Shown: positions 43,275-52,385 of the stretch, piece after piece
How positions within the stretch are numbered: position 1 is the first letter of the stretch
Layout: every line of letters begins with the position of its first letter
Assembly: GCF_014196635.1 (NCBI RefSeq)
Contig: NZ_JACIEB010000002.1
Span: forward strand, 186,001-250,000
DNA from: Sphingobium fontiphilum
Lineage (GTDB): Bacteria > Pseudomonadota > Alphaproteobacteria > Sphingomonadales > Sphingomonadaceae
Direction: 5' to 3'
Length of the DNA stretch: 64,000 bases
Notes under the pieces: model-generated
The model's database searches: none
Told to the model about the DNA's origin: nothing
Seen by the model: the letters and a program-made list of their open reading frames with translations, nothing else
Program-made: the position numbers and the translations under genes

Positions 43275-44906
43275 ATGTATCGTTACGACAGCTATGACCA
43301 GGCCATTGTCGACGCCCGCGTCGAGGAATTTCGCGACCAGACGCAACGGCGGCTGGCCGGGCAACTGACCGAGGACCAGTTCAAGCCGCTTCGGCTGATG
43401 AACGGCCTCTATCTGCAACTCCACGCCTATATGCTGCGCGTCGCCATCCCCTATGGCACATTGTCGGCCGCGCAGATGCGCGTGCTGGGCGGGATCGCGC
43501 GCAAATATGACAAGGGCTATGGCCATTTCACCACGCGCCAGAACCTGCAATATAACTGGATCAAGCTGTCCGACGCGCCCGACATTTTGGCGGAACTGGC
43601 CAAGGTGGAGATGCACGCCATCCAGACGAGCGGCAATTGCATCCGCAATATTTCGTCCGACCAATATGCCGGGGTCGACGCCGCCGAAGTGGCCGATCCG
43701 CGCCCCTGGGCCGAATTGCTGCGCCAATGGTCGACCTTCCACCCGGAATTCACCTATCTGCCCCGCAAGTTCAAGATCGCGGTGATCGCGGCGGACGAGG
43801 ACCGCAGCGCCATGCGCCTGCACGACATCGGCCTTAAACTGGTGTCGCGCGACGGGGTGATCGGCGCCGAAGTCTATGCCGGGGGCGGCATGGGCCGCAC
43901 GCCGATGGTCGCGCCGCTGATCCGCGATTTCGTGACCGAGGACGAGATTGTCGCCTATCTCGAAGCGTGCCTGCGCGTCTACAACCGCTATGGCCGCCGC
44001 GACAACAAGTATAAGGCGCGCATCAAGATCCTGGTCCACGAAATCGGCGTCGAGGAATATCGCCGCCAGGTCGAGGAAGAATTCGCCCATATGCGGCAGC
44101 AGGGGCTGAACCCGCCGGTCGAGGAACTGGCCCGCATCCGCGCCTTCTTCGCCCCGCCCGCCTATGAAACGGGCCTGTCCGACAAAATCGACCGCGCCGA
44201 CCCGGCCTTCGCCCTGTGGGTCGACCGCAATGTCGCCGCGCACAAGGCGGCGGGATACGCCATCGTCAACATCAGCCTGAAGCCGCAGGGCGGCATTCCG
44301 GGCGATGCGTCGGCCGAGCAGATGGAACTGGTCGCTGACCTCGCCGACCGTTATTCGCTGGGCGAAATCCGCGTCACCCATGCGCAGAATCTGGTCCTGC
44401 CCCATGTCCGCAAGGCCGATTTGCCGGCGGTCTGGCAGGCGCTGGAGGAAGCCGGGCTGGCCGAGGCCAATCTCGACCTCATCACCGACATCATCGCTTG
44501 CCCCGGCCTTGATTATTGCGCGCTCGCCAACGCCCGCGCCATTCCGGTGGCGCAGAAGATCGCGGCGCGCTTTGCCGATCCGCAGCGCCAGCGCGACCTG
44601 GGCGAATTGAAGCTCAAGATTTCGGGCTGCATCAACGCCTGCGGCCACCATCATGCCGGTCATATCGGCATTTTGGGCGTCGACCGGAAGGGCGTGGAAA
44701 ATTACCAGTTGCTGCTGGGCGGATCGGGCGCGCAGGACGCCTCGCTCGGCCAGATCACCGGCCCCGGCTTCAGCGAGGATGGCGTTGTCGAGGCCATCGA
44801 GAAGGTGACGGACATCTATCTGGAACAGCGGCAGGATGGCGAACGCTTCCTCGACACCTATCGCCGCATCGGCATGAAGCCCTTCAAGGAGGCGATCTAT
44901 GGCTGA
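43275..44906 (+). CDS. cysI: Sulfite reductase hemoprotein (beta) subunit
   Basis: A 543-aa siroheme/[4Fe-4S] enzyme that reduces sulfite to sulfide. Ferredoxin-like half-domains come first (MRVLGGIARKYDKGYGHFTTRQNLQ, shortened to YDKGYGHFTTRQNLQ) with SGNCIRNISSD. The cluster and siroheme cysteines lie in ACPGLDYCALA and KISGCINACGHHH near residues 415-460. The start is the ATG at 43275. No flavoprotein partner (CysJ) is in the window, so electrons may come from ferredoxin or a remote gene. It overlaps the next gene by 8 nt. Confidence 0.93.
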   Translation: MYRYDSYDQAIVDARVEEFRDQTQRRLAGQLTEDQFKPLRLMNGLYLQLHAYMLRVAIPYGTLSAAQMRVLGGIARKYDKGYGHFTTRQNLQYNWIKLSDAPDILAELAKVEMHAIQTSGNCIRNISSDQYAGVDAAEVADPRPWAELLRQWSTFHPEFTYLPRKFKIAVIAADEDRSAMRLHDIGLKLVSRDGVIGAEVYAGGGMGRTPMVAPLIRDFVTEDEIVAYLEACLRVYNRYGRRDNKYKARIKILVHEIGVEEYRRQVEEEFAHMRQQGLNPPVEELARIRAFFAPPAYETGLSDKIDRADPAFALWVDRNVAAHKAAGYAIVNISLKPQGGIPGDASAEQMELVADLADRYSLGEIRVTHAQNLVLPHVRKADLPAVWQALEEAGLAEANLDLITDIIACPGLDYCALANARAIPVAQKIAARFADPQRQRDLGELKLKISGCINACGHHHAGHIGILGVDRKGVENYQLLLGGSGAQDASLGQITGPGFSEDGVVEAIEKVTDIYLEQRQDGERFLDTYRRIGMKPFKEAIYG

Positions 44907-45339
44907 GTTCCTTTCTTTCCGCGACGGCGACGCCGCACAGGAACCGGCGGTGACGGTCGAGGCCTTCACCGGCCAGTCCAACGCCACCGCCGTCCGCATC
45001 GAACCGGGCGACGATGCCCGCGAATTGCTGCCGCATCTGGGCCGGATCGCGCTGGTGGAGGTCAATTTCCCCGTGTTCGGCGATGGGCGCGGCTATTCGG
45101 CCGCCCGCATCCTGCGCGAATCGGGCTATGACGGCGAATTGCGGGCGGTGGGCGACGTGCTGGTCGACCAGATCGTCGCCATGCGCCGTTGCGGCTTCGA
45201 CAGTTTCCGCCCCGACAAGCCGCTGGACGATGCCGCGGTCGAACGCGCCCTCAATCGCTATGCCGACGTCTATCAAAGGACGATCGACGGCCGCAGCCCG
45301 GTGTGGGCCAAGCGGCGCCCGGAGACGCAAAATGGCTGA
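44899..45339 (+). CDS. DUF934 family protein
   Basis: A 146-aa protein of the DUF934 family, another regular companion of cysI and cysH in proteobacteria. Its core VEVNFPVFGDGRGYSAARILRE (shortened to FPVFGDGRGYSAARILRE) and MRRCGFDSFRPDK is characteristic. Both ends overlap neighbours by 8 nt, so expression is tightly tied to the reductases. A role in electron transfer or assembly has been supposed but I know of no firm assignment. Confidence 0.87.
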   Translation: MAEFLSFRDGDAAQEPAVTVEAFTGQSNATAVRIEPGDDARELLPHLGRIALVEVNFPVFGDGRGYSAARILRESGYDGELRAVGDVLVDQIVAMRRCGFDSFRPDKPLDDAAVERALNRYADVYQRTIDGRSPVWAKRRPETQNG

Positions 45340-46111
45340 CGCCGCCCGCAAGGTCGACATCATCGACGCCCGCCCCGCCTTCACCCAGGCGGAGGCAGAC
45401 GCGCTCAACGCCCGGTTTGAGGGCGTCGACACGCTGACCATGCTGAAAACCGTCTTTGCCGAAGGGCTGGCGGGGAATGTCGCCGTCGTATCCTCCTTCG
45501 GCACCGAAAGCGCGGTCCTGCTCGACCTGATCGCAAAGGCCGATCCGACCGTGCCGGTAATCTTTGTCGACACGCTCAAGATGTTCGCGGAGACGCTGGA
45601 CTATCGCGACACGCTGATCGCGCGGCTGGGCTTTACCGACAGCCGCGTGGTCGCGCCCGACGCCAAGGTGCTGGCGGAAAAGGATGCGACCGGCCTGCGC
45701 TGGTCCTATGATCCCGACGGCTGCTGCGACATTCGCAAGGTCGAACCGATGAAGCGCGCCAAGGACGGCCTCGACGCCTGGATTTCTGGGCGCAAGGCGT
45801 TCCAGTCGGTCACCCGGCAGAACCTGCCCCGGTTCGAGGTGGAGGACGGCCGCCTGAAGATCAACCCGCTGGGCGACTGGACGAAGGACGATCTGGAGGC
45901 CTGGTTCGCCGAGCATGACCTGCCCCGCCATCCGCTGGAGGCCCAGGGCTATCTGTCCATCGGCTGCGAACCGTGCACGTCGAAGGTTCTGCCGGGCGAA
46001 GACCCGCGCGCCGGGCGCTGGCGCGGGTGGGACAAGGTGGAATGCGGCATCCATTCGCCGGTGACGCCGATTACAGACCCCGAAGACCCGGCCAATATGC
46101 CGGTGTTCTGA
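45332..46111 (+). CDS. cysH: Adenylyl-sulfate (APS) reductase, iron-sulfur type
   Basis: A 259-aa thioredoxin-dependent reductase of activated sulfate to sulfite. The P-loop-like SSFGTESAVLLDL, the catalytic-region WSYDPDGCCDIRKVEP with a Cys pair, and a second CEPCTSKVLPGEDPRAGRW show four cluster cysteines (CC...CxxC). This is the mark of the [4Fe-4S] type that prefers APS over PAPS. The C-terminal ECGIH holds the catalytic cysteine. The ATG at 45332 overlaps the DUF934 stop. It ends the operon. Confidence 0.93.
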   Translation: MADAARKVDIIDARPAFTQAEADALNARFEGVDTLTMLKTVFAEGLAGNVAVVSSFGTESAVLLDLIAKADPTVPVIFVDTLKMFAETLDYRDTLIARLGFTDSRVVAPDAKVLAEKDATGLRWSYDPDGCCDIRKVEPMKRAKDGLDAWISGRKAFQSVTRQNLPRFEVEDGRLKINPLGDWTKDDLEAWFAEHDLPRHPLEAQGYLSIGCEPCTSKVLPGEDPRAGRWRGWDKVECGIHSPVTPITDPEDPANMPVF

Positions 46112-46210
46112 TCCGTTACCGCGGCGTAATATTATTACAATCCACTGGACGGATCGTATAAGCGGTCTAAAACACTCCGCCATGCCACATCATGGAAGGG
46201 AGTGATCGCC

Positions 46211-48025
46211 ATGGACCGCCGCCAGTTTCTCGCCACCACCGGCGCGGCCGCGCTGACCGCCGCCGCGCCGCGCCTGTGGGCGCAAACCGCGACCGCCGGT
46301 GCGGACGACGCGCGCCTCAACACGCTGTTCACCGCCATTTTCGAGCAGGCGCTGGACATGTCGCCGGGCCTGACCACCAGCCTGGGGCTGGACAAGGGCG
46401 CCCGCGCCGCCGCCAAGGGCAAGCTGGACGACAACAGCAAGGCGGGGATGGAACAGCGCCTTGCCATGACGCAGAAGGCGCTGGCCGACCTCGCCGCCTT
46501 TGACAAGGCGGACCTGTCGCCCGCCCAGCGCCTCAATCTGGAGGTCATCCAATATTCGCTGGAGCAGCAGACGGTTCCGGCGGCCAGGTTCGGCCTGAAC
46601 GCGGTCCAGCGGCCCTATCGCATCTTTCAGCAGGGCGGCGCCTATTTCTCGACCCCCGATTTCCTGAACACCGCCCACACCATCAATAGCGCCGCCGATT
46701 GCGAGGCCTATCTGTCGCGGCTGGAGGCCTTTGCAGGCAATCTCGCCACCGACAGCGCCGTGCAGAAGGAAGAGGCGGCGCGCGGCTATCTGGCGCCGGG
46801 CTGGTCGCTGGACCTGACGCTGGGCCAGATGCGGAAGCTGCGCGAACAGCCCGCCGCCACCGCCTCCATGGTCGAATCTCTCTCCAAACGCGCCGCCGCA
46901 AAGGGCATTGCGGGCGACTGGCGGGCGCGCGCCACGAAGATCGTGGAAAGCGCCGTCTATCCCGCGCTCGACGCTCAGATCGCGCTGGTGGAGACGCTGC
47001 GGCCGACCACGGCGGCGGGCGATGGCGTATGGCGCGCCCCGCGCGGCGATGAAATCTATGCCGCCGCGCTCAAACAGGCGACGACCACCGAATTGTCGGC
47101 CGAGGACATCCACAAAATGGGCGTGGAGCAGGTCGCCGACATCAGCGCGAAGCTGGACGTGATCCTGAAGGCCGCCGGTTTCACCAAGGGCACGGTTGGC
47201 GAACGGCTGGCCGCGCTCAACGCCGATCGGTCGCAGCTTTACCCCGACACGACCGAGGGCCGCGCGCAGATGATCGCCGACCTCAACGCCGAAGCCAAGC
47301 TCATGGCCGCCAAGCTGCCCCAGGCCTTCGCCACCATACCCGACACCCCGCTGGAAATCCGCGCGGTGCCGATTGAAATTCAGGATGGAGCGTCGAACGG
47401 CTATTATATTCGCGCCGCGCTGGACGGATCGCGCCCGGCGATCTTCTTCATCAACCAGAAGGAAATTGGCGACTGGCCGCGCTACACCCTGCCCGCGCTG
47501 AATTACCATGAGGGCGTGCCGGGCCATCACCTGCAAATCTCCATCGCCCAGACGGCGGGCGACGTGCCGATGCTGCGCCGCATCGCCTTTATGAGCGCCT
47601 ATAGCGAAGGCTGGGCGCTCTATGCCGAACAGATGGCCGATGAACTCAAGGGCTATGCCAGCGACATCGACCGGGCGGGCTATCTCCAGTCCTTCCTGTT
47701 CCGCGCGGCGCGTCTTGCCATCGACACCGGCATCCATGCGAAGCGATGGAGCCGCGAACAGGCGACCGACTATATGGTCCAGACGACCGGCTTTGCCCGC
47801 CCCCGCTGCCAGCGCGAGGTCGAGCGTTACTGCACCCAGCCGGGGCAGGCGACCAGTTACAAGGTCGGCCATGGCGTGTGGACCAAGGCCCGCGCCCATG
47901 CACAAGCAATCATGGGCGACAAGTTCGACATCAGGCATTTCCATGGCGTGCTGGAGGAAGGCGTGATGCCCCTGTCGCTGCTGGAAAAGCGCATCGAGGC
48001 GCGGGCGCGCGCCGCCATCGCCTGA
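46211..48025 (+). CDS. Tat-exported DUF885 family metalloprotein
   Basis: A 604-aa DUF885 protein. The start MDRRQFLATTGAAALTAAAP is a twin-arginine signal, so a folded protein is sent to the periplasm. I use the ATG at 46211, with GGGAG 8 nt upstream. The conserved NYHEGVPGHHLQIS (about residue 432) is a zinc-type HExxxxHH motif, and SEGWALYAEQMADEL is the second conserved block. Such proteins are thought to be metallopeptidases; activity is not established here. It is separated from cysH by 99 nt and is not clearly part of that operon. Confidence 0.88.
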   Translation: MDRRQFLATTGAAALTAAAPRLWAQTATAGADDARLNTLFTAIFEQALDMSPGLTTSLGLDKGARAAAKGKLDDNSKAGMEQRLAMTQKALADLAAFDKADLSPAQRLNLEVIQYSLEQQTVPAARFGLNAVQRPYRIFQQGGAYFSTPDFLNTAHTINSAADCEAYLSRLEAFAGNLATDSAVQKEEAARGYLAPGWSLDLTLGQMRKLREQPAATASMVESLSKRAAAKGIAGDWRARATKIVESAVYPALDAQIALVETLRPTTAAGDGVWRAPRGDEIYAAALKQATTTELSAEDIHKMGVEQVADISAKLDVILKAAGFTKGTVGERLAALNADRSQLYPDTTEGRAQMIADLNAEAKLMAAKLPQAFATIPDTPLEIRAVPIEIQDGASNGYYIRAALDGSRPAIFFINQKEIGDWPRYTLPALNYHEGVPGHHLQISIAQTAGDVPMLRRIAFMSAYSEGWALYAEQMADELKGYASDIDRAGYLQSFLFRAARLAIDTGIHAKRWSREQATDYMVQTTGFARPRCQREVERYCTQPGQATSYKVGHGVWTKARAHAQAIMGDKFDIRHFHGVLEEGVMPLSLLEKRIEARARAAIA

Positions 48026-48157
48026 CATGACGGCCCCCGATGGCGAGAATGATCCACTGGCGTCATCAGGGGCCGCAGCCTTGGCGCGACCATGCAGATG
48101 AGGTTATGAAAAGATGGCCGCCCGCCATGGCGGCGACACGCAAGGAAGGATCATGCC

Positions 48158-48553
48158 ATGCCCGCCGAAATCCGCATTCTCGCCTGGGGCGCGCTGCTGT
48201 TGATGGCGCATATTTTTGCGGCCGTGCACCTCAAGACCCGGCAATATGGCGCAAAATGGAATATGGGCGCGCGTGACGAGGCTTTGCCGCCGCTTAACCC
48301 CGTCGCCGGACGGCTGGCGCGGGCGCAGGCCAATTTTCAGGAGACATTCCCCATCGCCATCGTCGCCCTGCTGGGCGTTGTGCTGGCCGGGCGGACCAGC
48401 GACATGACCGCGCTGGGCGGCTGGATCTGGCTGGGCGCGCGGGTCCTCTATCTGCCGCTTTATGCCATCGGCGTGCCGATGGTGCGGACTTTGGCCTTCA
48501 TGGCCAGCCTGGCCGGGCTGACGCTGGTCATCTGGCCGCTGCTGACTGGCTGA
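48158..48553 (+). CDS. MAPEG family integral membrane protein
   Basis: A 131-aa protein with four hydrophobic helices. The segment RLARAQANFQETFPIAI (residues 50-66) is the conserved core of the MAPEG superfamily (membrane-associated eicosanoid/glutathione metabolism). AAGGA stands 6 nt before the ATG. Bacterial members of unknown substrate are common. It is followed convergently by dnaB after 6 nt. Confidence 0.88.
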   Translation: MPAEIRILAWGALLLMAHIFAAVHLKTRQYGAKWNMGARDEALPPLNPVAGRLARAQANFQETFPIAIVALLGVVLAGRTSDMTALGGWIWLGARVLYLPLYAIGVPMVRTLAFMASLAGLTLVIWPLLTG

Positions 48554-48559
48554 CCCACC

Positions 48560-50044
48560 CTATTCATAGGACAGGTCGGCATAACCATCGTCGGCCAGGT
48601 CCGAGAAGCGGGTGATCTTCGCATCGAACTTCATGCGGATGCGGCCGGTGGAGCCATGGCGCTGCTTGGCGACGATCACTTCGGCCAGGCCATAGATGCG
48701 CTCCATATTCTCCTTCCACACGGCATAGGCGGCCTCGTCCTCGGGCTTGGGTTCCTTGGCCGCTTCATAATAGTCCTCGCGGAACACGAACCAGACCATG
48801 TCCGCGTCCTGCTCGATCGAGCCCGATTCGCGCAGGTCCGACAGTTGCGGCCGCTTGTCCTCGCGCTGTTCGACCGCGCGGCTGAGCTGCGACAGGGCGA
48901 GCACGGGGACGTGCAGCTCCTTCGCCAGCGTTTTCAAGCCACGGGAAATCTCCGAAATTTCGTTCACACGGTTGTCATTGCCCCGGCCGCTGCCCTGCAA
49001 CAGTTGCAGATAGTCGACGACAATGAAGCCGATGTCGTGCCGCCGCTTCAACCGGCGCGCGCGGGTGCGCAACGCCGCGATCGTCAGGCCCGGCGTATCG
49101 TCGATGAACAGCGGCAATTCCTGCAATTCGCGCGCGGCGCGCGACAGGTTCTGGAAATCGGTGCGGCTGATCTTGCCCATGCGCAGCGCTTCGCCGCTGA
49201 TCCCCGACTGTTCTGCGAGAACGCGGGTGGCGAGCTGATCCGCCGACATTTCCAGACTGAAGAAGGCGGTCTTGGCGCCCATATTCTTTTCGCGCGGGAT
49301 GCCCTCCGCCTCGTCCCGAAGCCAGCGCGAGGCGGCATTATAGGCGATGTTGGTGGCCAGCGACGTCTTGCCCATGCCCGGACGCCCGGCCAGAATCATC
49401 AGGTCGCTGTTGTGCAGACCGCCGATCTTGGCATTGAGGCTGTTGATGCCGGTGGTGATCCCCGACACATGGCCGCCGCTGTTGAGCGCGCGTTCTGCGA
49501 TCTGCACCGCCATGGTGGTGGCGGCGGAAAAGCTCTTGACCGAGCCGGTCTCCCCTTCGCCCTCCGACACCTTGTAGAGGGCGATTTCCGCCATCTCTAT
49601 CTGTTCGCGCGGGTTCACGTCCTCGCTGGTGTCCAGCGCGCTTTCGACCAGGTCGCGGCCGACGCTGACCAGTTGCCGGAGCAGTGCGAGGTCATAGATC
49701 TGCGTCGCGAAATCGCGCGCGCCGATCAGCGCCGCGCCATTGCCCGTCAATTGCGCCAGATAGGCCGCGCCCCCCAGTTCCTTGAGCGCGGCATCCTGTT
49801 CCAGCATGGGTTTGAGCGTGACAGGATTGGCGACCATGTCGCGGTCGAGCAGGCGCATGATCGATTCGTAGATGCGGCCATGCAGCGGTTCGAAGAAATG
49901 CTCGGCCTTCAGCTTGAGCTGAACATCCTCGGCAATGCGGTTGTCGATCATGATCGCGCCCAGCAACGCGGCCTCCGCCTCCACATTGCGCGGCAATTCC
50001 TGACCGCCGGTTTCGGCGGGATTGATTTTCAACAGTTCAACCAT
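48560..50044 (-). CDS. dnaB: Replicative DNA helicase
   Basis: A 494-aa DnaB. The N-terminal helical domain starts with PRNVEAEAALLGAIMID and binds primase. The RecA-like motor has Walker A LAGRPGMGKTSLA, TAFFSLEMSADQL, Walker B GFIVVDYLQLLQG, the LSQLSRAVEQR segment with arginine finger and DLRESGSIEQDADMV. No intein is present. GAGGGAGGG precedes the ATG. It is a single gene, divergent from the UPF0262 gene. Confidence 0.98.
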   Translation of the reverse strand: MVELLKINPAETGGQELPRNVEAEAALLGAIMIDNRIAEDVQLKLKAEHFFEPLHGRIYESIMRLLDRDMVANPVTLKPMLEQDAALKELGGAAYLAQLTGNGAALIGARDFATQIYDLALLRQLVSVGRDLVESALDTSEDVNPREQIEMAEIALYKVSEGEGETGSVKSFSAATTMAVQIAERALNSGGHVSGITTGINSLNAKIGGLHNSDLMILAGRPGMGKTSLATNIAYNAASRWLRDEAEGIPREKNMGAKTAFFSLEMSADQLATRVLAEQSGISGEALRMGKISRTDFQNLSRAARELQELPLFIDDTPGLTIAALRTRARRLKRRHDIGFIVVDYLQLLQGSGRGNDNRVNEISEISRGLKTLAKELHVPVLALSQLSRAVEQREDKRPQLSDLRESGSIEQDADMVWFVFREDYYEAAKEPKPEDEAAYAVWKENMERIYGLAEVIVAKQRHGSTGRIRMKFDAKITRFSDLADDGYADLSYE

Positions 50045-50166
50045 CCCTCCCTCTTCCTCCTACCGCCCTGCCCGCGCAAGGCCCGTTGGACAAAGGCCCA
50101 AAGGAATTGTGGATAAGTCCCGCTTGCAATTCGCCGCCCAAGGCCGCAGTGACGGCAGACTGCGCC

Positions 50167-50649
50167 ATGGCCGACCCCCGTATCATAGACATCTCGCTGG
50201 ACGAGCGGACCATCTTGTGGCGCAGCGCCGATGTGGAGCAGGAGCGGCGCATCGCGATATTCGACCTGCTGGAAGAAAATTATTTCGAACCAGCGCGCGT
50301 CCATGCCGATGGCTATGCCGGTCCCTACAAGGTTCGCCTTTCGGTCGAGGATGGGCGGCTGGTGATCGCCATCGACCGGGCGGATGGCGCGCCGCTGGAG
50401 GCGGTGATCCTGGGCCTGGGCCGTTTCCGTCGCCCGATCCGCGAATATTTCGCCATCTGCGACAGCTATTATCAGGCGATCAGCAACGCTTCGCCCCAAC
50501 AGATCGAAACCGTCGACATGGCGCGCCGTGGCATCCATAACGACGCCGCCGACATGCTGATCGAGCGGCTAGACGGCAAGATCAAGGTCGATTTCGACAC
50601 CGCCCGGCGGCTGTTCACGCTGATCTGCGTTCTCCATATCAAGGCCTGA
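50167..50649 (+). CDS. UPF0262 family protein
   Basis: A 160-aa alphaproteobacterial protein of the UPF0262 family, function unknown. The family opening IIDISLDE and the stretch FDLLEENYFEPA, together with LGLGRFRRPIREYFAICDSY, are intact. The ATG at 50167 fits the family; the frame is open from 50086 but without a ribosome site. The next gene starts 6 nt later, and GH25-like, cdd and dcd genes follow closely on the same strand. Confidence 0.88.
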   Translation: MADPRIIDISLDERTILWRSADVEQERRIAIFDLLEENYFEPARVHADGYAGPYKVRLSVEDGRLVIAIDRADGAPLEAVILGLGRFRRPIREYFAICDSYYQAISNASPQQIETVDMARRGIHNDAADMLIERLDGKIKVDFDTARRLFTLICVLHIKA

Positions 50650-50655
50650 CGGATC

Positions 50656-51345
50656 ATGGCGAGCCTGACCCCGGCGCATATCATCGGCCGTTCGGCGGTG
50701 GCGCTGACGGTGGTCGCGCTGATCGCGTCGGGAACCTGGCTCTATGCCCGGTCATGGGCGCCTTCACGTTCGGATTATCCGGTGCAGGGCGTTTCCGTCA
50801 GCAGCGCCGACGGGGACATCGAATGGGGCACGGTCGCCGCGCAGGGCGCCGATTTCGCCTATATCCGCGCGGCCAGCGGCGCCGGGCGCGACCCGGCCTA
50901 TGCCGCCAGTCGCGTCGCCGCGCGGGCGGCGGGCATGCGGTTCGGCGCGGTGCTGGACTATAGCGCCTGCCGCAGCATATCGGACCTCGCCACCCTGTTC
51001 GTCACCACCGTGCCGCGCGACAACGCCGCCCTGCCCCCGGTCATCCGGCTGGATTTCGCGCCGGGCTGCGCCATCCGGCCGGAACGGGACAAATTGCTCG
51101 CAGACCTCAACACCTTGGTCAATCTGGTCGAGGGCCATGCCGGGAAGCCGGTCGTGCTCAACGTGTCCGAAGCCTTCGACAAGCAATATGACATTGGCGG
51201 CGGCATCAACCGGACATTGTGGCTGGACGGCAATTTCTTCCCGCCCGACTATGCCAGCCGCCCATGGGTGATGTGGACGGCCAGCGACATGCGGCATATC
51301 GATGGCGTGGACGGTCCGGTCCATTGGAATGTGGTGGCGCCATGA
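50656..51345 (+). CDS. Membrane-anchored GH25-like protein, catalytic acids missing
   Basis: A 229-aa protein with one N-terminal membrane anchor (VALTVVALIASGTWLYA) and a GH25 (Cellosyl/lysozyme-type muramidase) fold: VQGVSVSSADGDIEWGTVA, GADFAYIRAASGAGRDP and the final WTASDMRHIDGVDGPVHWN (close to the usual W-Q-Y...G-DWN end). The key acids are not in their expected places. The first Asp of 'GVDVS' is Ser here (GVSVS), and the DxE pair is LDFAP. It is probably inactive as a muramidase and may bind glycan. The next gene overlaps its stop by 4 nt. Confidence 0.78.
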   Translation: MASLTPAHIIGRSAVALTVVALIASGTWLYARSWAPSRSDYPVQGVSVSSADGDIEWGTVAAQGADFAYIRAASGAGRDPAYAASRVAARAAGMRFGAVLDYSACRSISDLATLFVTTVPRDNAALPPVIRLDFAPGCAIRPERDKLLADLNTLVNLVEGHAGKPVVLNVSEAFDKQYDIGGGINRTLWLDGNFFPPDYASRPWVMWTASDMRHIDGVDGPVHWNVVAP

Positions 51346-51803
51346 CGGACGAAGCAAGTTCGGTGCAGGAGCTGATCGCGGCGGCGCGCGCGGCGATGGC
51401 CAACACCCATGCGCCCTATAGCCGCTTTGCCGTGGGCGCGGCGGTGCGGCTTGCCGACGGCGCCATCGTCACCGGCTGCAATTTCGAAAATGCCAGCTAC
51501 GGCCTGTCGCTGTGCGCCGAGACCGTGGCGCTGGCCAGCGTCAACGCGCAGGGTCGGCTGCGCGATGTCACCGCGATTGCGGTGGTGGGCGGCGCGATGG
51601 ATGCGGCGGAAGAGGCGCTCGTCACGCCCTGCGGCCGGTGTCGGCAGGTGATGAACGAGGTCGAACAGATGGCGGGCCGCACGCTCGCCATCCATTGCGC
51701 GACGCCCGGCGGCGACCGCGTCCTGCATCTGAAGGTCGCTGACTTGCTGCCCCATGCCTTCGGCCCGGCCGATCTGGGCATCGCCCCAACACCAAAGGAC
51801 TGA
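51342..51803 (+). CDS. cdd: Cytidine deaminase
   Basis: A 153-aa tetrameric-type cytidine deaminase converting cytidine or deoxycytidine to uridine forms. The zinc site is complete: CAE in [12 protein letters not shown] and CGRC in [21 protein letters not shown] and [11 protein letters not shown] are the substrate-binding segments. The ATG overlaps the upstream stop (ATGA). dcd follows after 8 nt, making a short pyrimidine-salvage cluster. Confidence 0.95.
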   Translation: MTDEASSVQELIAAARAAMANTHAPYSRFAVGAAVRLADGAIVTGCNFENASYGLSLCAETVALASVNAQGRLRDVTAIAVVGGAMDAAEEALVTPCGRCRQVMNEVEQMAGRTLAIHCATPGGDRVLHLKVADLLPHAFGPADLGIAPTPKD

Positions 51804-51811
51804 GAGACGCC

Positions 51812-52366
51812 ATGGCCATTCTTTCCGACAAATGGATCCGCCAGCAGGCGCTGGAAACCGGCATGATCGAGCCGTTCGTGGAAAGCCAGCGGCGCGATGG
51901 CTGCATCAGCTACGGCCTGTCCTCCTATGGCTATGACGCGCGGGTGGCGGACGAGTTCAAGATTTTCACCAATGTCGACAGCGCCGTGGTGGACCCCAAG
52001 GATTTTGCCGCCAACAGTTTCGTCGACCGCAAGACCGACTGCTGCATCATCCCGCCCAACAGCTTCGCCCTTGCCCGCACGGTCGAATATTTCCGCGTGC
52101 CGCGCGACGTGCTGGTCATCTGCCTTGGCAAATCCACCTATGCGCGGTGCGGCATCATCGTGAACGTGACGCCGCTGGAGCCGGGCTGGGAAGGCCATGT
52201 GACGCTGGAATTTTCCAACACCACGCCGCTGCCCGCGAAAATCTACGCCAATGAGGGCGCCTGCCAGTTCCTGTTCCTTCAGGGCAACGAGCCTTGCGAG
52301 GTCAGCTATGCCGACCGCGCGGGCAAATATATGGGGCAGCAGGGCGTGACATTGCCCCGGCTGTAG
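51812..52366 (+). CDS. dcd: dCTP deaminase
   Basis: A 184-aa trimeric enzyme deaminating dCTP to dUTP for dTMP synthesis. It has the opening [27 protein letters not shown], the nucleotide segment [10 protein letters not shown] and the catalytic glutamate in [15 protein letters not shown], with the C-terminal [12 protein letters not shown]. Length is typical. It follows cdd and precedes a phosphoesterase by 19 nt. Confidence 0.97.
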   Translation: MAILSDKWIRQQALETGMIEPFVESQRRDGCISYGLSSYGYDARVADEFKIFTNVDSAVVDPKDFAANSFVDRKTDCCIIPPNSFALARTVEYFRVPRDVLVICLGKSTYARCGIIVNVTPLEPGWEGHVTLEFSNTTPLPAKIYANEGACQFLFLQGNEPCEVSYADRAGKYMGQQGVTLPRL

Positions 52367-52385
52367 CGGCATGGGATAAAGGGCC

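Noticed and set aside
50656..51345. Phage endolysin
   Set aside because: It has an N-terminal membrane anchor, lacks the catalytic acids and sits among housekeeping genes. No holin or structural phage gene is near.
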